64,000 nucleotides of DNA from Gammaproteobacteria bacterium (GCA_009846005.1 VXYL01000068.1:2451-66450); one strand, 5' to 3'; shown: positions 18,329-29,500, counted from the first letter of the stretch. A program made the numbers and translations. The notes: generated by a model not told the origin, from the sequence alone.

Positions 18329-19153
18329 TCAGTGCGAAAGCGCGTAGACGATCACGTTGATGCCGACACGATAGGACTTGGTCGAGAAGTTCTCGAAGTA
18401 CCACTCGCCGTAGGATTCGCGCTCCCAGCCGTCGGCGATATCGGTGTTGTGCGTGGCGATTACCATCAGCCGCCCGTCGTCGTCCGTGTAAGCACGGATG
18501 GAGGGTGTCTTCATGGATCCGGTCGGTCGACGGTGCTCGAACGATGGCTCCGTGGTGCCCTGGCCCCAGCGCGCGTAGTCGCGAGCGGGAATCTGGGGCA
18601 TCTGCTCGATATCGAAGACCGTGTGGAAGATCGGATGTTCGATCGGGAGCGTGATCCACCGCTTGCCGGGAAGGACGTCCGCCATGGCGCGTTCCAGGCT
18701 CGCCCATTCGGCGTCACCCCAGAAGTCGTCCACCCAAAGGAAGCCGCCGTTGGCGAGGTAGGTGCGCAACGCCTCGATCTCGAGCCTGGACAGCTCCATG
18801 TAGCCCACATCCGACATGAATATCAGGGGCGAATCGCCTAGGCTGGGATGGGTCAAGGGGCGCGTGAGGGGGACCGGGGACACCACGACCGAGGTCAATT
18901 CGTTGAGCCGTTTGGCGAAGTTCTGCTCGGCCTGTGGGAAATCGGTTTCCCACCGCTCCCACCATCGTCCGTCGTAGTAATAGTAGGCCTGTCGCTGGCC
19001 GCCGATGCTGTCGTACTGGATTCTGGTCAGCCACAGTTCATCGCGGCTCTGCGTGATGCCCTCTTCGTTGCCGAATCCCCCTTCCTGCGCGGCCGCTAGC
19101 CCCGCGAGCAGCAGCGTGCCCGCGACGAGGAACAGCCGAGCGGTGATGCGCAT
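18329..19153 (-). CDS. DUF4159 exported protein, first gene of MoxR operon
   Basis: A 274-residue DUF4159 protein with a clear N-terminal signal peptide (RLFLVAGTLLLAGLAAAQ) followed by the family's DELWLTRIQYDS and YYYYDGRWWERWETDFPQAE region. The core keeps the GATase-like turn GGFLWVDDFWGD and PLTHPSLGDSPLIFMSD. DUF4159 proteins are a marker of this class of MoxR operon; their molecular function is unknown. It is the first of the eight tightly packed genes. Only 39 bp separate it from the stop of the enolase-family gene upstream, so the promoter may lie within or before that gene. Confidence 0.85.
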   Translation of the reverse strand: MRITARLFLVAGTLLLAGLAAAQEGGFGNEEGITQSRDELWLTRIQYDSIGGQRQAYYYYDGRWWERWETDFPQAEQNFAKRLNELTSVVVSPVPLTRPLTHPSLGDSPLIFMSDVGYMELSRLEIEALRTYLANGGFLWVDDFWGDAEWASLERAMADVLPGKRWITLPIEHPIFHTVFDIEQMPQIPARDYARWGQGTTEPSFEHRRPTGSMKTPSIRAYTDDDGRLMVIATHNTDIADGWERESYGEWYFENFSTKSYRVGINVIVYALSH

Positions 19154-19192
19154 CGGGCCCTCAGTTTCTGCCCTGCTGTCGGAGGAGGCGGA

Positions 19193-20359
19193 TCATTTCG
19201 GTGGGTATCTCGCGAGTGCTTCCTCGTTGGGTTCCGTGCCCCATCCAGGCGCATCGGTGAGAAAGAGGTGGCCGTCGCGAATGTCCGGTTCCGCTGTGAA
19301 CAGCTCCGCATCCCAAGGCAGCCGGTCGATATCCGTTTCCATGATGCGGAAGTTCGGTGTCGCCGCGCACAACTGGGCGGCCATCATGGTCGCCAGGTGA
19401 CCGTAGTAGTTGTGCGGGGCGATGTTCACCTGGTGCGCATCCGCCGCTGCGGCGATCTTCATCGATTGCCAGACGCCGTTCCACACGGCATCGATGATCG
19501 CCACGTCCATGGCCCGCAGCCGGAAATAGGGCAGGAAACTGTAAAGCGTGATCAGCGACTCGCAGGAACTGATCGTATGCGGACTGGCCCGACGAACATC
19601 CGCGAGCGCCTCGGCATGGGGGGTGTCGATCTCAGCCCAGAACAGGTCGAAATCGGCAATGGACCGCAGGATACGCAGATAGCCCTCGGGCTTGGCGTTG
19701 TAGTTGAGGTCCAAGAGGATGTCCATGTCCGGCCCTGCGCCATCCCGAAAAGCGTCGAGATGGGCTCTGAGTTGCTTGAGCACATGGCGGTCGACGTTCT
19801 GGTCCGGCGCGTAGGGATAGCCGAACCCCGGCGACCAGCCTCGAACACGCTCGCCGCTGTAGTCGAAGACGTTGGTCTTTAGGGCCGTGAAGCCGCGTTC
19901 GCGTACCTCCTCGCCCAACGCCCGGATGCCGCCCAAATCGGTGACTGCGGGCGGATAGAAGTCCGGCCGGGAGATGCGCCAAGTGCCGCAGTGCGACCAG
20001 TACACGCGGATCGCATCGCGCACCTTGCCGCCGAGCAGGTCGTGGCACGGCACGCCCAGGGTCTTGGCCTTGGCGTCGAGGAGGGCGTTCTCGATGGCAC
20101 CGATTCCCATGGCCATGACGCCGGACATGGACTGCCGGGCCCGGGCATGCAGGCGCGCGTAGGTGCGTTCGACATCGTGGACACGTTCGCCGATAACCAT
20201 GCCGGCGAGCCTTTCGACGACGGCGGTTACGCCGATGGCTCCCTGGTGCTCGTCGTATTCGCTCCAACCCACCACGCCGTCCTCGGTGGTGATCTTGACG
20301 AAGTGGTAGTTCCGCCAGCCGGCATCGCAATGGCGGGTTTCGACGGTCCTTACAATCAC
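19193..20359 (-). CDS. Enolase-superfamily (mandelate racemase/galactonate dehydratase-like) enzyme
   Basis: A 388-residue member of the mandelate racemase/muconate lactonizing group, which abstracts the proton alpha to a carboxylate using Mg2+. Visible features are the N-terminal capping domain, a TALKTNVFD strand in the position of the KxD motif, the metal-ligand series LDLNYN / WAEID / CES, and a general-base strand NIAPHNYYGH resembling the PHNPLGP of galactonate-type dehydratases. The substrate is probably a sugar acid or other hydroxy acid, but is not determinable. I choose the GTG at 20359 (MIVRTVETRHC); an in-frame TTG at 20401 would add 14 residues with no homology look. It lies 60 bp after the PhyH-like gene and is likely co-transcribed. 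Confidence 0.85.
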   Translation of the reverse strand: MIVRTVETRHCDAGWRNYHFVKITTEDGVVGWSEYDEHQGAIGVTAVVERLAGMVIGERVHDVERTYARLHARARQSMSGVMAMGIGAIENALLDAKAKTLGVPCHDLLGGKVRDAIRVYWSHCGTWRISRPDFYPPAVTDLGGIRALGEEVRERGFTALKTNVFDYSGERVRGWSPGFGYPYAPDQNVDRHVLKQLRAHLDAFRDGAGPDMDILLDLNYNAKPEGYLRILRSIADFDLFWAEIDTPHAEALADVRRASPHTISSCESLITLYSFLPYFRLRAMDVAIIDAVWNGVWQSMKIAAAADAHQVNIAPHNYYGHLATMMAAQLCAATPNFRIMETDIDRLPWDAELFTAEPDIRDGHLFLTDAPGWGTEPNEEALARYPPK

Positions 20360-20419
20360 TTGAGCTCGTGCTCCGCGTCCGGGTGCGCCATCAAACCACA
20401 ATGGCGCGGTATTTGCCGC

Positions 20420-21682
20420 TTAGCCCAACGCGGTTTGCCCGTAGCCAGCGCTCGCCGCGTAGCGCAGGCGTTCGAAGTCGGCCCCGGTGTCACCGCTTTT
20501 GCCGAATGCATCGTCTAGCCCGCAAAGGGTCGAGAACACCGGCGGGTTGCGGTCGACGATGGCCTGGTCGATGTCGTCGTACCGCTCCAGCGGGCGCATG
20601 AAGTGGCGGCAGTAGGCGTTGTGAAGAGACGTTCGCGTCCCGGGCGCCTTGCGGGGCATCGCGCCATGCCAGGTCGCGCCGTGCCAGAAGGCGATGGATC
20701 CTTTGGGCATCTCGATCGTGACCGCGTCCTCGCGGGTCGTTCCCGGCGGCACCTGCCGACGTCTCCGGAAACTCCCCGGCACGACCACGGTGGGACCCGC
20801 GTCGGCATCGAAATCGTCGATCGCCCACACGGCGGTTGCTTCGAGGCAGTAGTCCGGAAACGGCTCGGCGACCCGCGATGCCCCGTAGTCGGCGTGCAGA
20901 CCGGGGTGCGTGTCGAGGCCGGGTCCCTTGATGATGGTGTCCGACTGGTAGATCAGGCAGCCGCGTCCTAAGAGGTATTCGGCGAGCGTCAGCACCCAGG
21001 GATGAATCACCGCCTGCTCCCAGAGACGCCCCCGGCGCAGCAGCATCGTGGCGCGGAACCCCGTATTCGGCGGCGCGGCCTCGTGGTTGCGGTGTGCTTC
21101 TGCGCGCAGTTCGTCAGCGAACTCGGCGCTGAAGGCGTTCTTGAGGACGGTGTAGCCAGTGTCGTCGAGGTCCGCCAAGTTCTGCTCGAGACCGAGGTGC
21201 TTGGCGCGGTGCAGGACATCCGGGTTGTTCACGGTGCGCCGGGCCATGTGGTTATGCATATCGAAGAAGGCCTGACCCACGGCGGGATCGTCGAGTGGCT
21301 TGCCCTCCGGTGGCGCATATCCTTTGGCGAGCAGGATCCGGAGCTCACGGTCCATGCGGTCGGATGCTTCGATGTCCTCATCGAAGACTGTCCCTAGGAG
21401 AGGCAGGATCGCGTTGTAGTCGCCTCGCTCAAAGCCATCCGCCGTTGCGTCGGGTTGTGCTTCCACGACCACGCTTCCTCTGCCGATCCGTATCGTGTAG
21501 CCAAACGGCCCGTTGGCATCGTCCCGCAGGTGTGAGGGCGGATTGTCGAGGCGCATCGAAAAACTGATCGGTTGGTTGGAGAACATGTGGGCTCGAGCAT
21601 TGAGAAATCGCTCGACCTCGGCGAGCCAGCCCGGCGAGGCGTACTCGACTCGTTCTGATAGCGGCACGGTTGGTTCTGCCAC
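20420..21682 (-). CDS. Phytanoyl-CoA dioxygenase (PhyH)-like Fe(II)/2OG enzyme with N-terminal extension
   Basis: A 420-residue protein. Residues about 150-400 form a PhyH-type double-stranded beta helix with the iron-binding HAD (H263, D265) and a distal His in the WHGATWHGAMPRKA strand (H334 or H339); R349-region basic residues would hold 2-oxoglutarate. Such enzymes hydroxylate lipids or small metabolites. The first about 140 residues are not part of the PhyH fold and have a small alpha/beta look (SFSMRLDN, GSVVVEAQPDATADG); an SCP2-like lipid-binding domain is possible but uncertain. The start is GTG at 21682. It is divergent from the enoyl-CoA hydratase and upstream of the enolase-family gene. 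Confidence 0.8.
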   Translation of the reverse strand: MAEPTVPLSERVEYASPGWLAEVERFLNARAHMFSNQPISFSMRLDNPPSHLRDDANGPFGYTIRIGRGSVVVEAQPDATADGFERGDYNAILPLLGTVFDEDIEASDRMDRELRILLAKGYAPPEGKPLDDPAVGQAFFDMHNHMARRTVNNPDVLHRAKHLGLEQNLADLDDTGYTVLKNAFSAEFADELRAEAHRNHEAAPPNTGFRATMLLRRGRLWEQAVIHPWVLTLAEYLLGRGCLIYQSDTIIKGPGLDTHPGLHADYGASRVAEPFPDYCLEATAVWAIDDFDADAGPTVVVPGSFRRRRQVPPGTTREDAVTIEMPKGSIAFWHGATWHGAMPRKAPGTRTSLHNAYCRHFMRPLERYDDIDQAIVDRNPPVFSTLCGLDDAFGKSGDTGADFERLRYAASAGYGQTALG

Positions 21683-21736
21683 GGGGATTCCTTTGAGCGG
21701 CTGGTCACCGGATCATAGTCGTTCGGCGCGAGGCGG

Positions 21737-21764
21737 GTCACACCGGTGAAGAGACCGGCGTGTC
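21737..21764. promoter_or_regulatory. Imperfect inverted repeat in divergent promoter region
   Basis: GTCACACCGGT (21737-21747) and ACCGGCGTGTC (21754-21764) pair at 9 of 11 positions around a 6-bp spacer. It lies midway between the divergent PhyH-like and enoyl-CoA hydratase starts, where a shared operator would be expected. No regulator gene is nearby, so the assignment is tentative. Confidence 0.3.
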
Positions 21765-21820
21765 ACCAACCTGCCGGACTGATAGGCTTGTCCGCAAGCG
21801 CAACCTGACAACGAGGAACC

Positions 21821-22603
21821 ATGTCAGAGAAGACCTACGACACGATCACCTACGAAGCCGACGGCACGCTCGCCACTGTTACGCTGAACCGGCCCGAGAG
21901 CATGAACGGCATCACCCCGACCCTGATGCGCGAACTCCACGAGTGCCTCAACGACGTGGCGTTGGACCCGGATGTCCGCGTGGTTCTCTTCACCGGCGCG
22001 GGGCGCGCGTTCTGCCCGGGCGTCGACCTCAAGGCGTCCACCAGCGGCGAGAACCAGGAACCCAACCGGCGCGAGTACTTCCACATCACCACGCTCCTCC
22101 ACGAAATGCCCAAGGTCACCATCGCGGCGGTCAACGGCGCCTGCGCTGGCGCGGGATTCGGCTGGGCATGCGCCTGCGACCTGCGCTACGCCACCGAGCG
22201 GGCGATGTTCAACTCGGCGTTCCTGGGCGTCGCGATCTCCGGCGACATGGCAGGTCCGTGGCTGCTGCCGCGCATCGTCGGCTCGACCAAGGCCCGGGAA
22301 CTCTTCTTCATGTCCCAGAAGTTCGATGCCACGGAGGCCGAGCGCATCGGCCTGGTGCTGAAGACCTTCCCCGACGACACCTTCCGGGACGAGGTTCGGG
22401 CCATCGCCGAGCGGCTGTCGAAGTCGGCGCCGCTCGCCATCGGCGAGATGAAGAAGAACTTCATCAACGCCGAGAACATGCCGCTCAAGGACTACATCGA
22501 ACTGGAGACCGAACGCCACTCCCGGACGGGCGGCAGCGAGGACTCCCGGGAGGCGTTCCGGGCGTTCGTCGAGAAGCGGGAGCCGCGTTTCGTCGGGCGT
22601 TGA
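21821..22603 (+). CDS. Enoyl-CoA hydratase/isomerase family protein
   Basis: A 260-residue crotonase-fold protein of normal family length. It contains the CoA-binding and oxyanion-hole strand AAVNGACAGAGFGWACACDL and the second oxyanion segment (FNSAFLGVAISGDMAG). The position usually holding the hydratase Glu in this segment carries small residues, so isomerase, thioesterase-like or another crotonase reaction is possible. The ATG at 21821 follows GAGGAA a few bases upstream. It is a monocistronic plus-strand gene, divergent from PhyH and convergent with the monooxygenase. A composite palindromic repeat follows its stop. Confidence 0.9.
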   Translation: MSEKTYDTITYEADGTLATVTLNRPESMNGITPTLMRELHECLNDVALDPDVRVVLFTGAGRAFCPGVDLKASTSGENQEPNRREYFHITTLLHEMPKVTIAAVNGACAGAGFGWACACDLRYATERAMFNSAFLGVAISGDMAGPWLLPRIVGSTKARELFFMSQKFDATEAERIGLVLKTFPDDTFRDEVRAIAERLSKSAPLAIGEMKKNFINAENMPLKDYIELETERHSRTGGSEDSREAFRAFVEKREPRFVGR

Positions 22604-22640
22604 ACCAACCCGGAATGCCCGCGCACGCCGCGGAGACCCC

Positions 22641-22715
22641 GTAGGGGCGAGCCTTGTGGTCGCCCGCCGACGCCCGGTTGCCTCGGCAACGGGACGGGAC
22701 AAGCCCGTCCCCTAC
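22641..22715 (+). repeat. Composite palindromic repeat, copy 2 (complete)
   Basis: This is a complete 75-bp element: left unit GTAGGGGCGAGCC with its TCGCCC arm, a short spacer, and a right unit whose 8-bp perfect stem GGGACGGG/CCCGTCCC encloses ACAAG, ending CCCCTAC. It sits between the convergent enoyl-CoA hydratase and monooxygenase genes. Confidence 0.9.
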
Positions 22716-22745
22716 GGTCCTGTTGTTCCTCGCGCGTGCGGCGCG

Positions 22746-24278
<1,533 letters not shown>

Positions 24279-24282
24279 TCCC

Positions 24283-25125
24283 TCAGCCGTTCGATCGATA
24301 ACCGTCGAGGGACTCGCCCTCCACCGTGACCCGGTGCATCAGCCGCCGTTCACCCGGGTAGTCGTTCAGCGCGTGGTGCCAGGTCGCGCGGTTGTCCCAG
24401 AACGCCACGCTGCCGACTCCCCACTGGAACCGGCAGGTGTGCGCCTCCGACTGCGCCACCTCGTAGAGATAGGCGAGCAGCGGTTGGGATTCTTCGGCGG
24501 TCCATCCGTCGATGCGGACCGTAAAGGCGGGATTGACGTAGAGAGCGGGGCGGCCAGAGCGTGGATGTCGAATCACCATGGGGTGAACCGCGTCCTGGGT
24601 CGCCTTGTCCTGGTTGCTGAAGCGTTCGTCGCCGCGCTGGGCGTAGGCGCCCTCCGCCCCGAAGACATGCCGTGACGAATGAACGGCGTTCAAACCCGTA
24701 AGCGTCCGCTGCAATCCGGGCGACAGCGCGTCGTACGCCTTGTACATGCTCGCGAACATCGTGTCGCCACCCGATTCCGGCACTTCGAGGGCGTACAGCA
24801 TCGATCCCAAGGCCGGCGCGGCGTCGTAGGAATGATCCGTGTGCCAGACGCCGCCAACGTTGACCTCGTGCTGCGGTTCCTTCAGCACCATCGCCACCTG
24901 GGGCTGCTCGGGCACGGGCGTGAAGAAGCGGTTGACGTTGATCGGCCCGAATCGCTTTGCCGCCGCTAGCTGCTCATCGGGCGAGAGCGTTTGGTCGCGC
25001 AGGAACACCACCCCGTACTCGGCTTGGGCATCCGCGACGGCTTCGACCTCGGCATCGGACAGGGCGTTCAAGTCAACGCCGACGATCTCCGCGCCGCAGC
25101 CGGTGTCGGTGGGGACGATTCGCAT
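24283..25125 (-). CDS. TauD/TfdA-family Fe(II)/2-oxoglutarate dioxygenase
   Basis: A 280-residue protein of normal TauD/TfdA length. The metal-binding WHTDHS (H95, D97) and a distal ATWHHALNDY strand (H250 or H251) are present, with basic residues in GERRLMHRV for 2-oxoglutarate. Family members hydroxylate taurine, 2,4-D, alkyl sulfates, carnitine precursors and others, so the substrate is open. I choose the ATG at 25125 (MRIVPTDTGCGAEI), where family similarity begins; a longer ORF to 25245 adds Arg/Ser-rich sequence without family character. It is the first gene of a probable two-gene operon with the EthA-like monooxygenase. Confidence 0.88.
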   Translation of the reverse strand: MRIVPTDTGCGAEIVGVDLNALSDAEVEAVADAQAEYGVVFLRDQTLSPDEQLAAAKRFGPINVNRFFTPVPEQPQVAMVLKEPQHEVNVGGVWHTDHSYDAAPALGSMLYALEVPESGGDTMFASMYKAYDALSPGLQRTLTGLNAVHSSRHVFGAEGAYAQRGDERFSNQDKATQDAVHPMVIRHPRSGRPALYVNPAFTVRIDGWTAEESQPLLAYLYEVAQSEAHTCRFQWGVGSVAFWDNRATWHHALNDYPGERRLMHRVTVEGESLDGYRSNG

Positions 25126-25425
25126 CCTGGTCGTGCCTCCCGCTGGACTTCGATCCAAACGTTGAGAATGCCACAACGTACCACGCGAACTCACACGTGC
25201 GTTGTCGGCGGATTGTCGCGCGGTCGGGGTTCGGCTAGGCACCACAAAGACCGTTGCCTGGCGGCACTGCCTTTTCGCCTAACCCAAGCCGCCCGAGCAC
25301 GCCGCCCAACCTTCGGCTACCGCCGAAAGTCCGGCAGGCTGCTAGTCTACGTGGATGCTGATTACCCGTCGTTCCGCTTCAGAGCTACCCGACGATCCGA
25401 GGCCGCATACAGCGGCTGCATCCCT
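25126..25425. other. Intergenic region without recognisable gene
   Basis: This 300-bp region upstream of the dioxygenase gene and downstream of the coiled-coil pair probably carries the dioxygenase promoter. I see no convincing -35/-10 pair, RNA gene or terminator. A small imperfect hairpin (CTTCGGC with GCCGAAAG, near 25309) is not followed by a T-run. Confidence 0.4.
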
Positions 25426-25914
25426 TCAACCGACGAGCGGCGCCGCGTCTGGGGCCAGGGAGGCGAGTTCCAGCAGTTTCGGAAGCAGAAAGCGGGCGAA
25501 GACGAACAAACTGCCGACCACCACCCCCACGACGGCAATGACCACCCCCGCAAGCCAGCCGATCACCCGAAGCGCCACGCGGAACTTCGGCTCGCTCCGT
25601 GCCACCCTGTCGTCAGCGTTGACGTTCTGGATGCGCCCGAGCCGTTCATCGGTGCGGTCGAACCTGTCATCCATGCGCTCGAACCTCTCATCGATGCGGT
25701 CGAGCCTGTCGTCAAGATGCGTGCGAACGTCGGTGATCTCGTTGTGGACCATCGTACGAACGCCCGCGATTTCGTCGGTCAGGATCACGCGGACCTCCGC
25801 GACCTCGGCGCGAACTGCGTCGAGCGTTCCGCCCATCGCGGTGAGCGTCTTGTCGACGTGCTCGTGGTGCACTTCGAGTGTGGCGATTCTCTCGGCTTGG
25901 GTGGCCATGGTCAT
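25426..25914 (-). CDS. Small coiled-coil membrane protein (long paralogue)
   Basis: A 162-residue protein starting MTMATQAERIATLEV. Residues about 10-105 are charged heptad-like coiled coil, including runs of RLDRIDERFERMDDRFDR. One strong transmembrane segment (WLAGVVIAVVGVVVGSLFVFARFLL) lies at about 126-150 near the C-terminus. The function is unknown; small holin-accessory (XhlA-like) and DUF1640-like proteins share this plan but I cannot assign it. It is clearly a paralogue of the next gene upstream, which lacks about 45 residues of the coiled coil. An in-frame ATG at 25908 is an alternative start. Confidence 0.7.
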   Translation of the reverse strand: MTMATQAERIATLEVHHEHVDKTLTAMGGTLDAVRAEVAEVRVILTDEIAGVRTMVHNEITDVRTHLDDRLDRIDERFERMDDRFDRTDERLGRIQNVNADDRVARSEPKFRVALRVIGWLAGVVIAVVGVVVGSLFVFARFLLPKLLELASLAPDAAPLVG

Positions 25915-25958
25915 GGTTCCTGTCGCGGATGCCCTCGCTGGGAAGCCGGGCCGTCGTC

Positions 25959-26312
25959 TCAGCCGACGAGCGGCGCTGTGTCCTGGGCTAGGAATGCGAG
26001 TTTCTCCAGTCTCGGAAGCAGAAAGCGGGCAAAGACGAACAGACCGCCGACGACGGCGCCCAGAACGGTGGCGACGACGCCGGCAAGCCAACCGGTTACT
26101 CGGAGCGCCACTCGGAACTTCGTCTCGCTCGATGCCACCTTGTCGTCGGCGATCGCCATCTGTATTCGGTTGAATCTGTCATCAAGATGCGTGCGGATCT
26201 CCGCAACCTCGGCGCGAACTGCGTCGAGCGTTCCGCTCATCGCGGTGAGCGTCTTGTCGACGTGCTCGTAGTGCACCTCGAGTGCGGTGATTCTCTCAGC
26301 TTGGGTGGCCAT
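25959..26312 (-). CDS. Small coiled-coil membrane protein (short paralogue)
   Basis: A 117-residue protein from the ATG at 26312 (MATQAERITALEV). It has the same N-terminal 35 residues and the same transmembrane C-terminus (LFVFARFLLPRL...DTAPLVG) as the gene downstream, but only one EIRTHLDDRFNRIQ coiled-coil repeat between them. It begins about 44 bp before its paralogue, so both form one transcription unit arising by tandem duplication. The function is unknown. A longer ORF to 26357 exists but adds residues absent from the paralogue. Confidence 0.7.
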   Translation of the reverse strand: MATQAERITALEVHYEHVDKTLTAMSGTLDAVRAEVAEIRTHLDDRFNRIQMAIADDKVASSETKFRVALRVTGWLAGVVATVLGAVVGGLFVFARFLLPRLEKLAFLAQDTAPLVG

Positions 26313-26561
26313 GTCCCTAGTCGCGGCGCAGACGCCTTCGCCGGACGCCCGAAACACGGCCAGAATACCCTGAACGGGGTCTCACGTGAAGCAAGTCTTG
26401 TGTTTTTTTCAAATCAAAACATTCACTTACGAACACATGTGTGCGAGTGGTGCGCCGTTTGCCGTCTGTCGCTGTGCACCGGAGTCGGGGATAATCGACC
26501 GATGTTCGACCAGACGACAACGAATGTGTGGCGCCGGTAACGAGCCGCCGCGCAAGTCCTG

Positions 26562-29500
26562 ATGCGCTACCTGGCCATCGACCTGGAGGTCGGCAAGCGA
26601 ACCGAGCGGATCAACGCCTTGGCCGCCGTCGACTCGGACGGTCGCTCCTTCGTTCGCTCGAAGCTCCGGGGCGCCAAGCTGGGCGATGCCTTGCACGAAC
26701 TCGACGACTTCGCCGAACCGGCCGAGGTCATCCTCGGCCACAACTTGATCCACTTCGACCTGCCCCACCTGCGCGCCGCGGCACCGGATCTTCGGCTGCT
26801 GAGCCGGCCGGCCTTGGACACGCTCATGCTGAGTCCACTCGCCTTCCCGAAGAATCCGTACCACCGCCTGGTCAAGCACTACCAGGATGGCGACCTGGTC
26901 CGCGAACGGCGAAACGATCCGGAGCACGACGCCCGGCTCGCGCTGACGCTCTTCGAAGACGAACGCACTGCACTCGCCCAGGCCGATGCGGATCGCCTGC
27001 TCGCCTGGCACTGGCTGACGTCGCCCAGTGGCGATTTCGCGGCGTTCGATGCCATGTTCAGGGCGTTGCGCTTCTCGCATCGCCCGTCCGACGGGGATGC
27101 GAGGGATGCCATCAATCGTCTGCTGGCGGGGAAGGCTTGCGCCACTCGAGGCGGCGCCATCGTCTCCGGTGCTGGCGAACAGGGCTGGCCACTCGCCTAC
27201 GTGCTGGCCTGGTTGTCCGTCGCCGGCGGAAACTCGGTGATGCCGCCCTGGGTGAGACACCAGTTTCCCCAAGCGGGCAAGCTGCTCGCCGAACTGCGCG
27301 ACCAGGCCTGTACGGCGAGCGACTGCGGATGGTGCCGTGAAGTGCACGACGCTGGCTCGGAACTCCGGCGCTGGTTCGGTTTCGACGGTTTCCGCGCCGA
27401 ACCGGCCACGCCGGAGGGCGGATCGATGCAGCGTGCCATCGTCGAGAAGGCGATGGCGGGCGAGCATGTCCTGGGACTCTTGCCGACCGGCAGCGGCAAG
27501 TCGCTGTGCTACCAGGTGCCGGCCCTGTCGCGCTACCACAAGACCGGTGCGCTGACCGTTGTCATATCCCCCTTGGTCGCCCTCATGGCGGACCAGGTGG
27601 CCGGACTGCAGAACAGGGGCATCGGCTCCGTGGTCACCGTCAACGGCATGTTGTCCATGCCGGAACGCGCCGACGCCCTCGACCGCATCCGGCTCGGCGA
27701 TGCGGGGATCGTCCTGACTTCGCCGGAGCAACTCCGCAACCGGGGGGTGGTGGAAGCCATCAAGCAGCGCGAGATCGGCTCCTGGGTGCTCGACGAGGCC
27801 CACTGCCTGTCCAGTTGGGGCCACGACTTCCGGCCGGACTACCGCTACGTCGGTCGGTTCATCCGGGAGCGCTCCGCCGGCGAACCACCGGCACCCGTCG
27901 TCTGCCTCACCGCCACGGCGAAACCCGCCGTCGTCGAGGACATCCTGCGCCACTTCCGCGAGGAGGTCGGCATCGAGCTTCAGGTCTTCAATGGCGGGGC
28001 ACAACGGGACAACCTGACCTTCGAGGTCGTTCCCACGAGTCCGGCGGAGAAGCTCGCCCACATCGACGACCTGCTCCATCACCACCTGCCGGCGGACTCG
28101 GATGGCGGCGCCATCGTCTACTGCTCGGCGAGGAGACGGTGCCAGGAGGTCGCCGAATACCTCGCGGCCAAGAATTGGTCGGCGGCGTACTTCCATGCCG
28201 GTCTTCAACCGGAACGCAAGAAACAGGTCCAGGACGACTTCATCGAGGGCCGGCTTCGCGTCATCGTGGCGACCAACGCGTTCGGTATGGGCGTCGACAA
28301 GCCGGATGTGCGGCTGGTCGTGCACGCCGACATTCCGGGCTCTTTGGAGAACTATCTCCAGGAAGCGGGCCGCGCCGGTCGGGACGCCGAGGCGGCCAGT
28401 TGCGTGCTTCTCTACACGTCGGACGACGTGGAACGCCAGTTCGGGCTCGCCGCCCGATCGCGACTCACCCGGCCCGAGATCGACGGCATCTGCCGGGCGC
28501 TCAGGAACCTCAAGACGAAGAACGACCGCAGCGGTCGCGGTCGGAACAGCGAAGTGGTCGCGACACCGGGCGAGATCCTGCTCGAGGACGACGAGCACGC
28601 GTTCCGAAGGGACACCCACACCGACGACACCCGCATCAAGACGGCCATCGCGTGGCTCGAAGACGCGCGCCTGGTTCAGCGCGACGAAAACCGCGCCGAG
28701 ATATTCGCTTCCTCGCTTCTGGTCAGCACCCTCGACGAGGCCAAGGAACGCCTTGCCAAGATCGACGAACGCCATCGACCGCCCCTTGTCAGGATCGTCG
28801 AGACGCTGATCAACGCGCCCATCGACGAGGGCGTCTCCACCGACGAACTGATGGCTCTGTCGGGCTTGAGCCGCGACGGCGTCCGCAACGCGCTCTACGA
28901 CCTTGAGCAACTCGGCATCGCCAACAACGACACGACGCTCACGGCCTACATCCATGAGGGCATCGAACGCTCGTCGCAGCATCGCCTTCAGAGCGCGGTC
29001 GGACTCGAAGGCGCGCTCGTGGATCGCATGCGGGAACTCGCACCGGACCTCGTGTCCCAGGAAACGCCTTCGGTGCTGCATTTGCGGCCCGTCACGCAGG
29101 CGCTCAAGGACGACGGTCACGAAGGGGCGCTGCCGCTCCTAGTGCTGCGCCTGATGCGGAGCTTGAGCATGGACGGCCGCGGCGAAGACGGCCCGGGCAG
29201 CATCGATCTTCGCCAACTGGACCGCGACCAGGTCAGTGTGAAACTGAATCGCGACTGGCCGGCACTCCTGGAGACGGCCCGTCGGCGCCGTTCGGCCGCA
29301 CAGGTGCTCTTGCAGCATCTTCGGGAGCAGCTCAAAGGCGGCGTTCAAGGTGCGGACCTCCTAGTCGAGACGACCCTAGGCAAGCTTCTCAAGTCCATCG
29401 AATCGGACCTGGTGTTGAGGAGTCGAGTCCGCGACCCGCGCAAGCTGCTGGACCGGGCCCTGCTCTGGCTGCACGAACAGGAGGTCATTCGCCTCAACAA

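Noticed and set aside
25300-25330. Hairpin near 25309 as a terminator
   Set aside because: The stem is imperfect and there is no T-run on either strand.
26427-29120. 897-residue open frame on the minus strand, antisense to the helicase
   Set aside because: It lies wholly over the helicase gene with clear RecQ motifs on the plus strand. Long antisense frames are expected in high-GC DNA; its sequence is Arg/His/Val-rich low-grade and has no domain.
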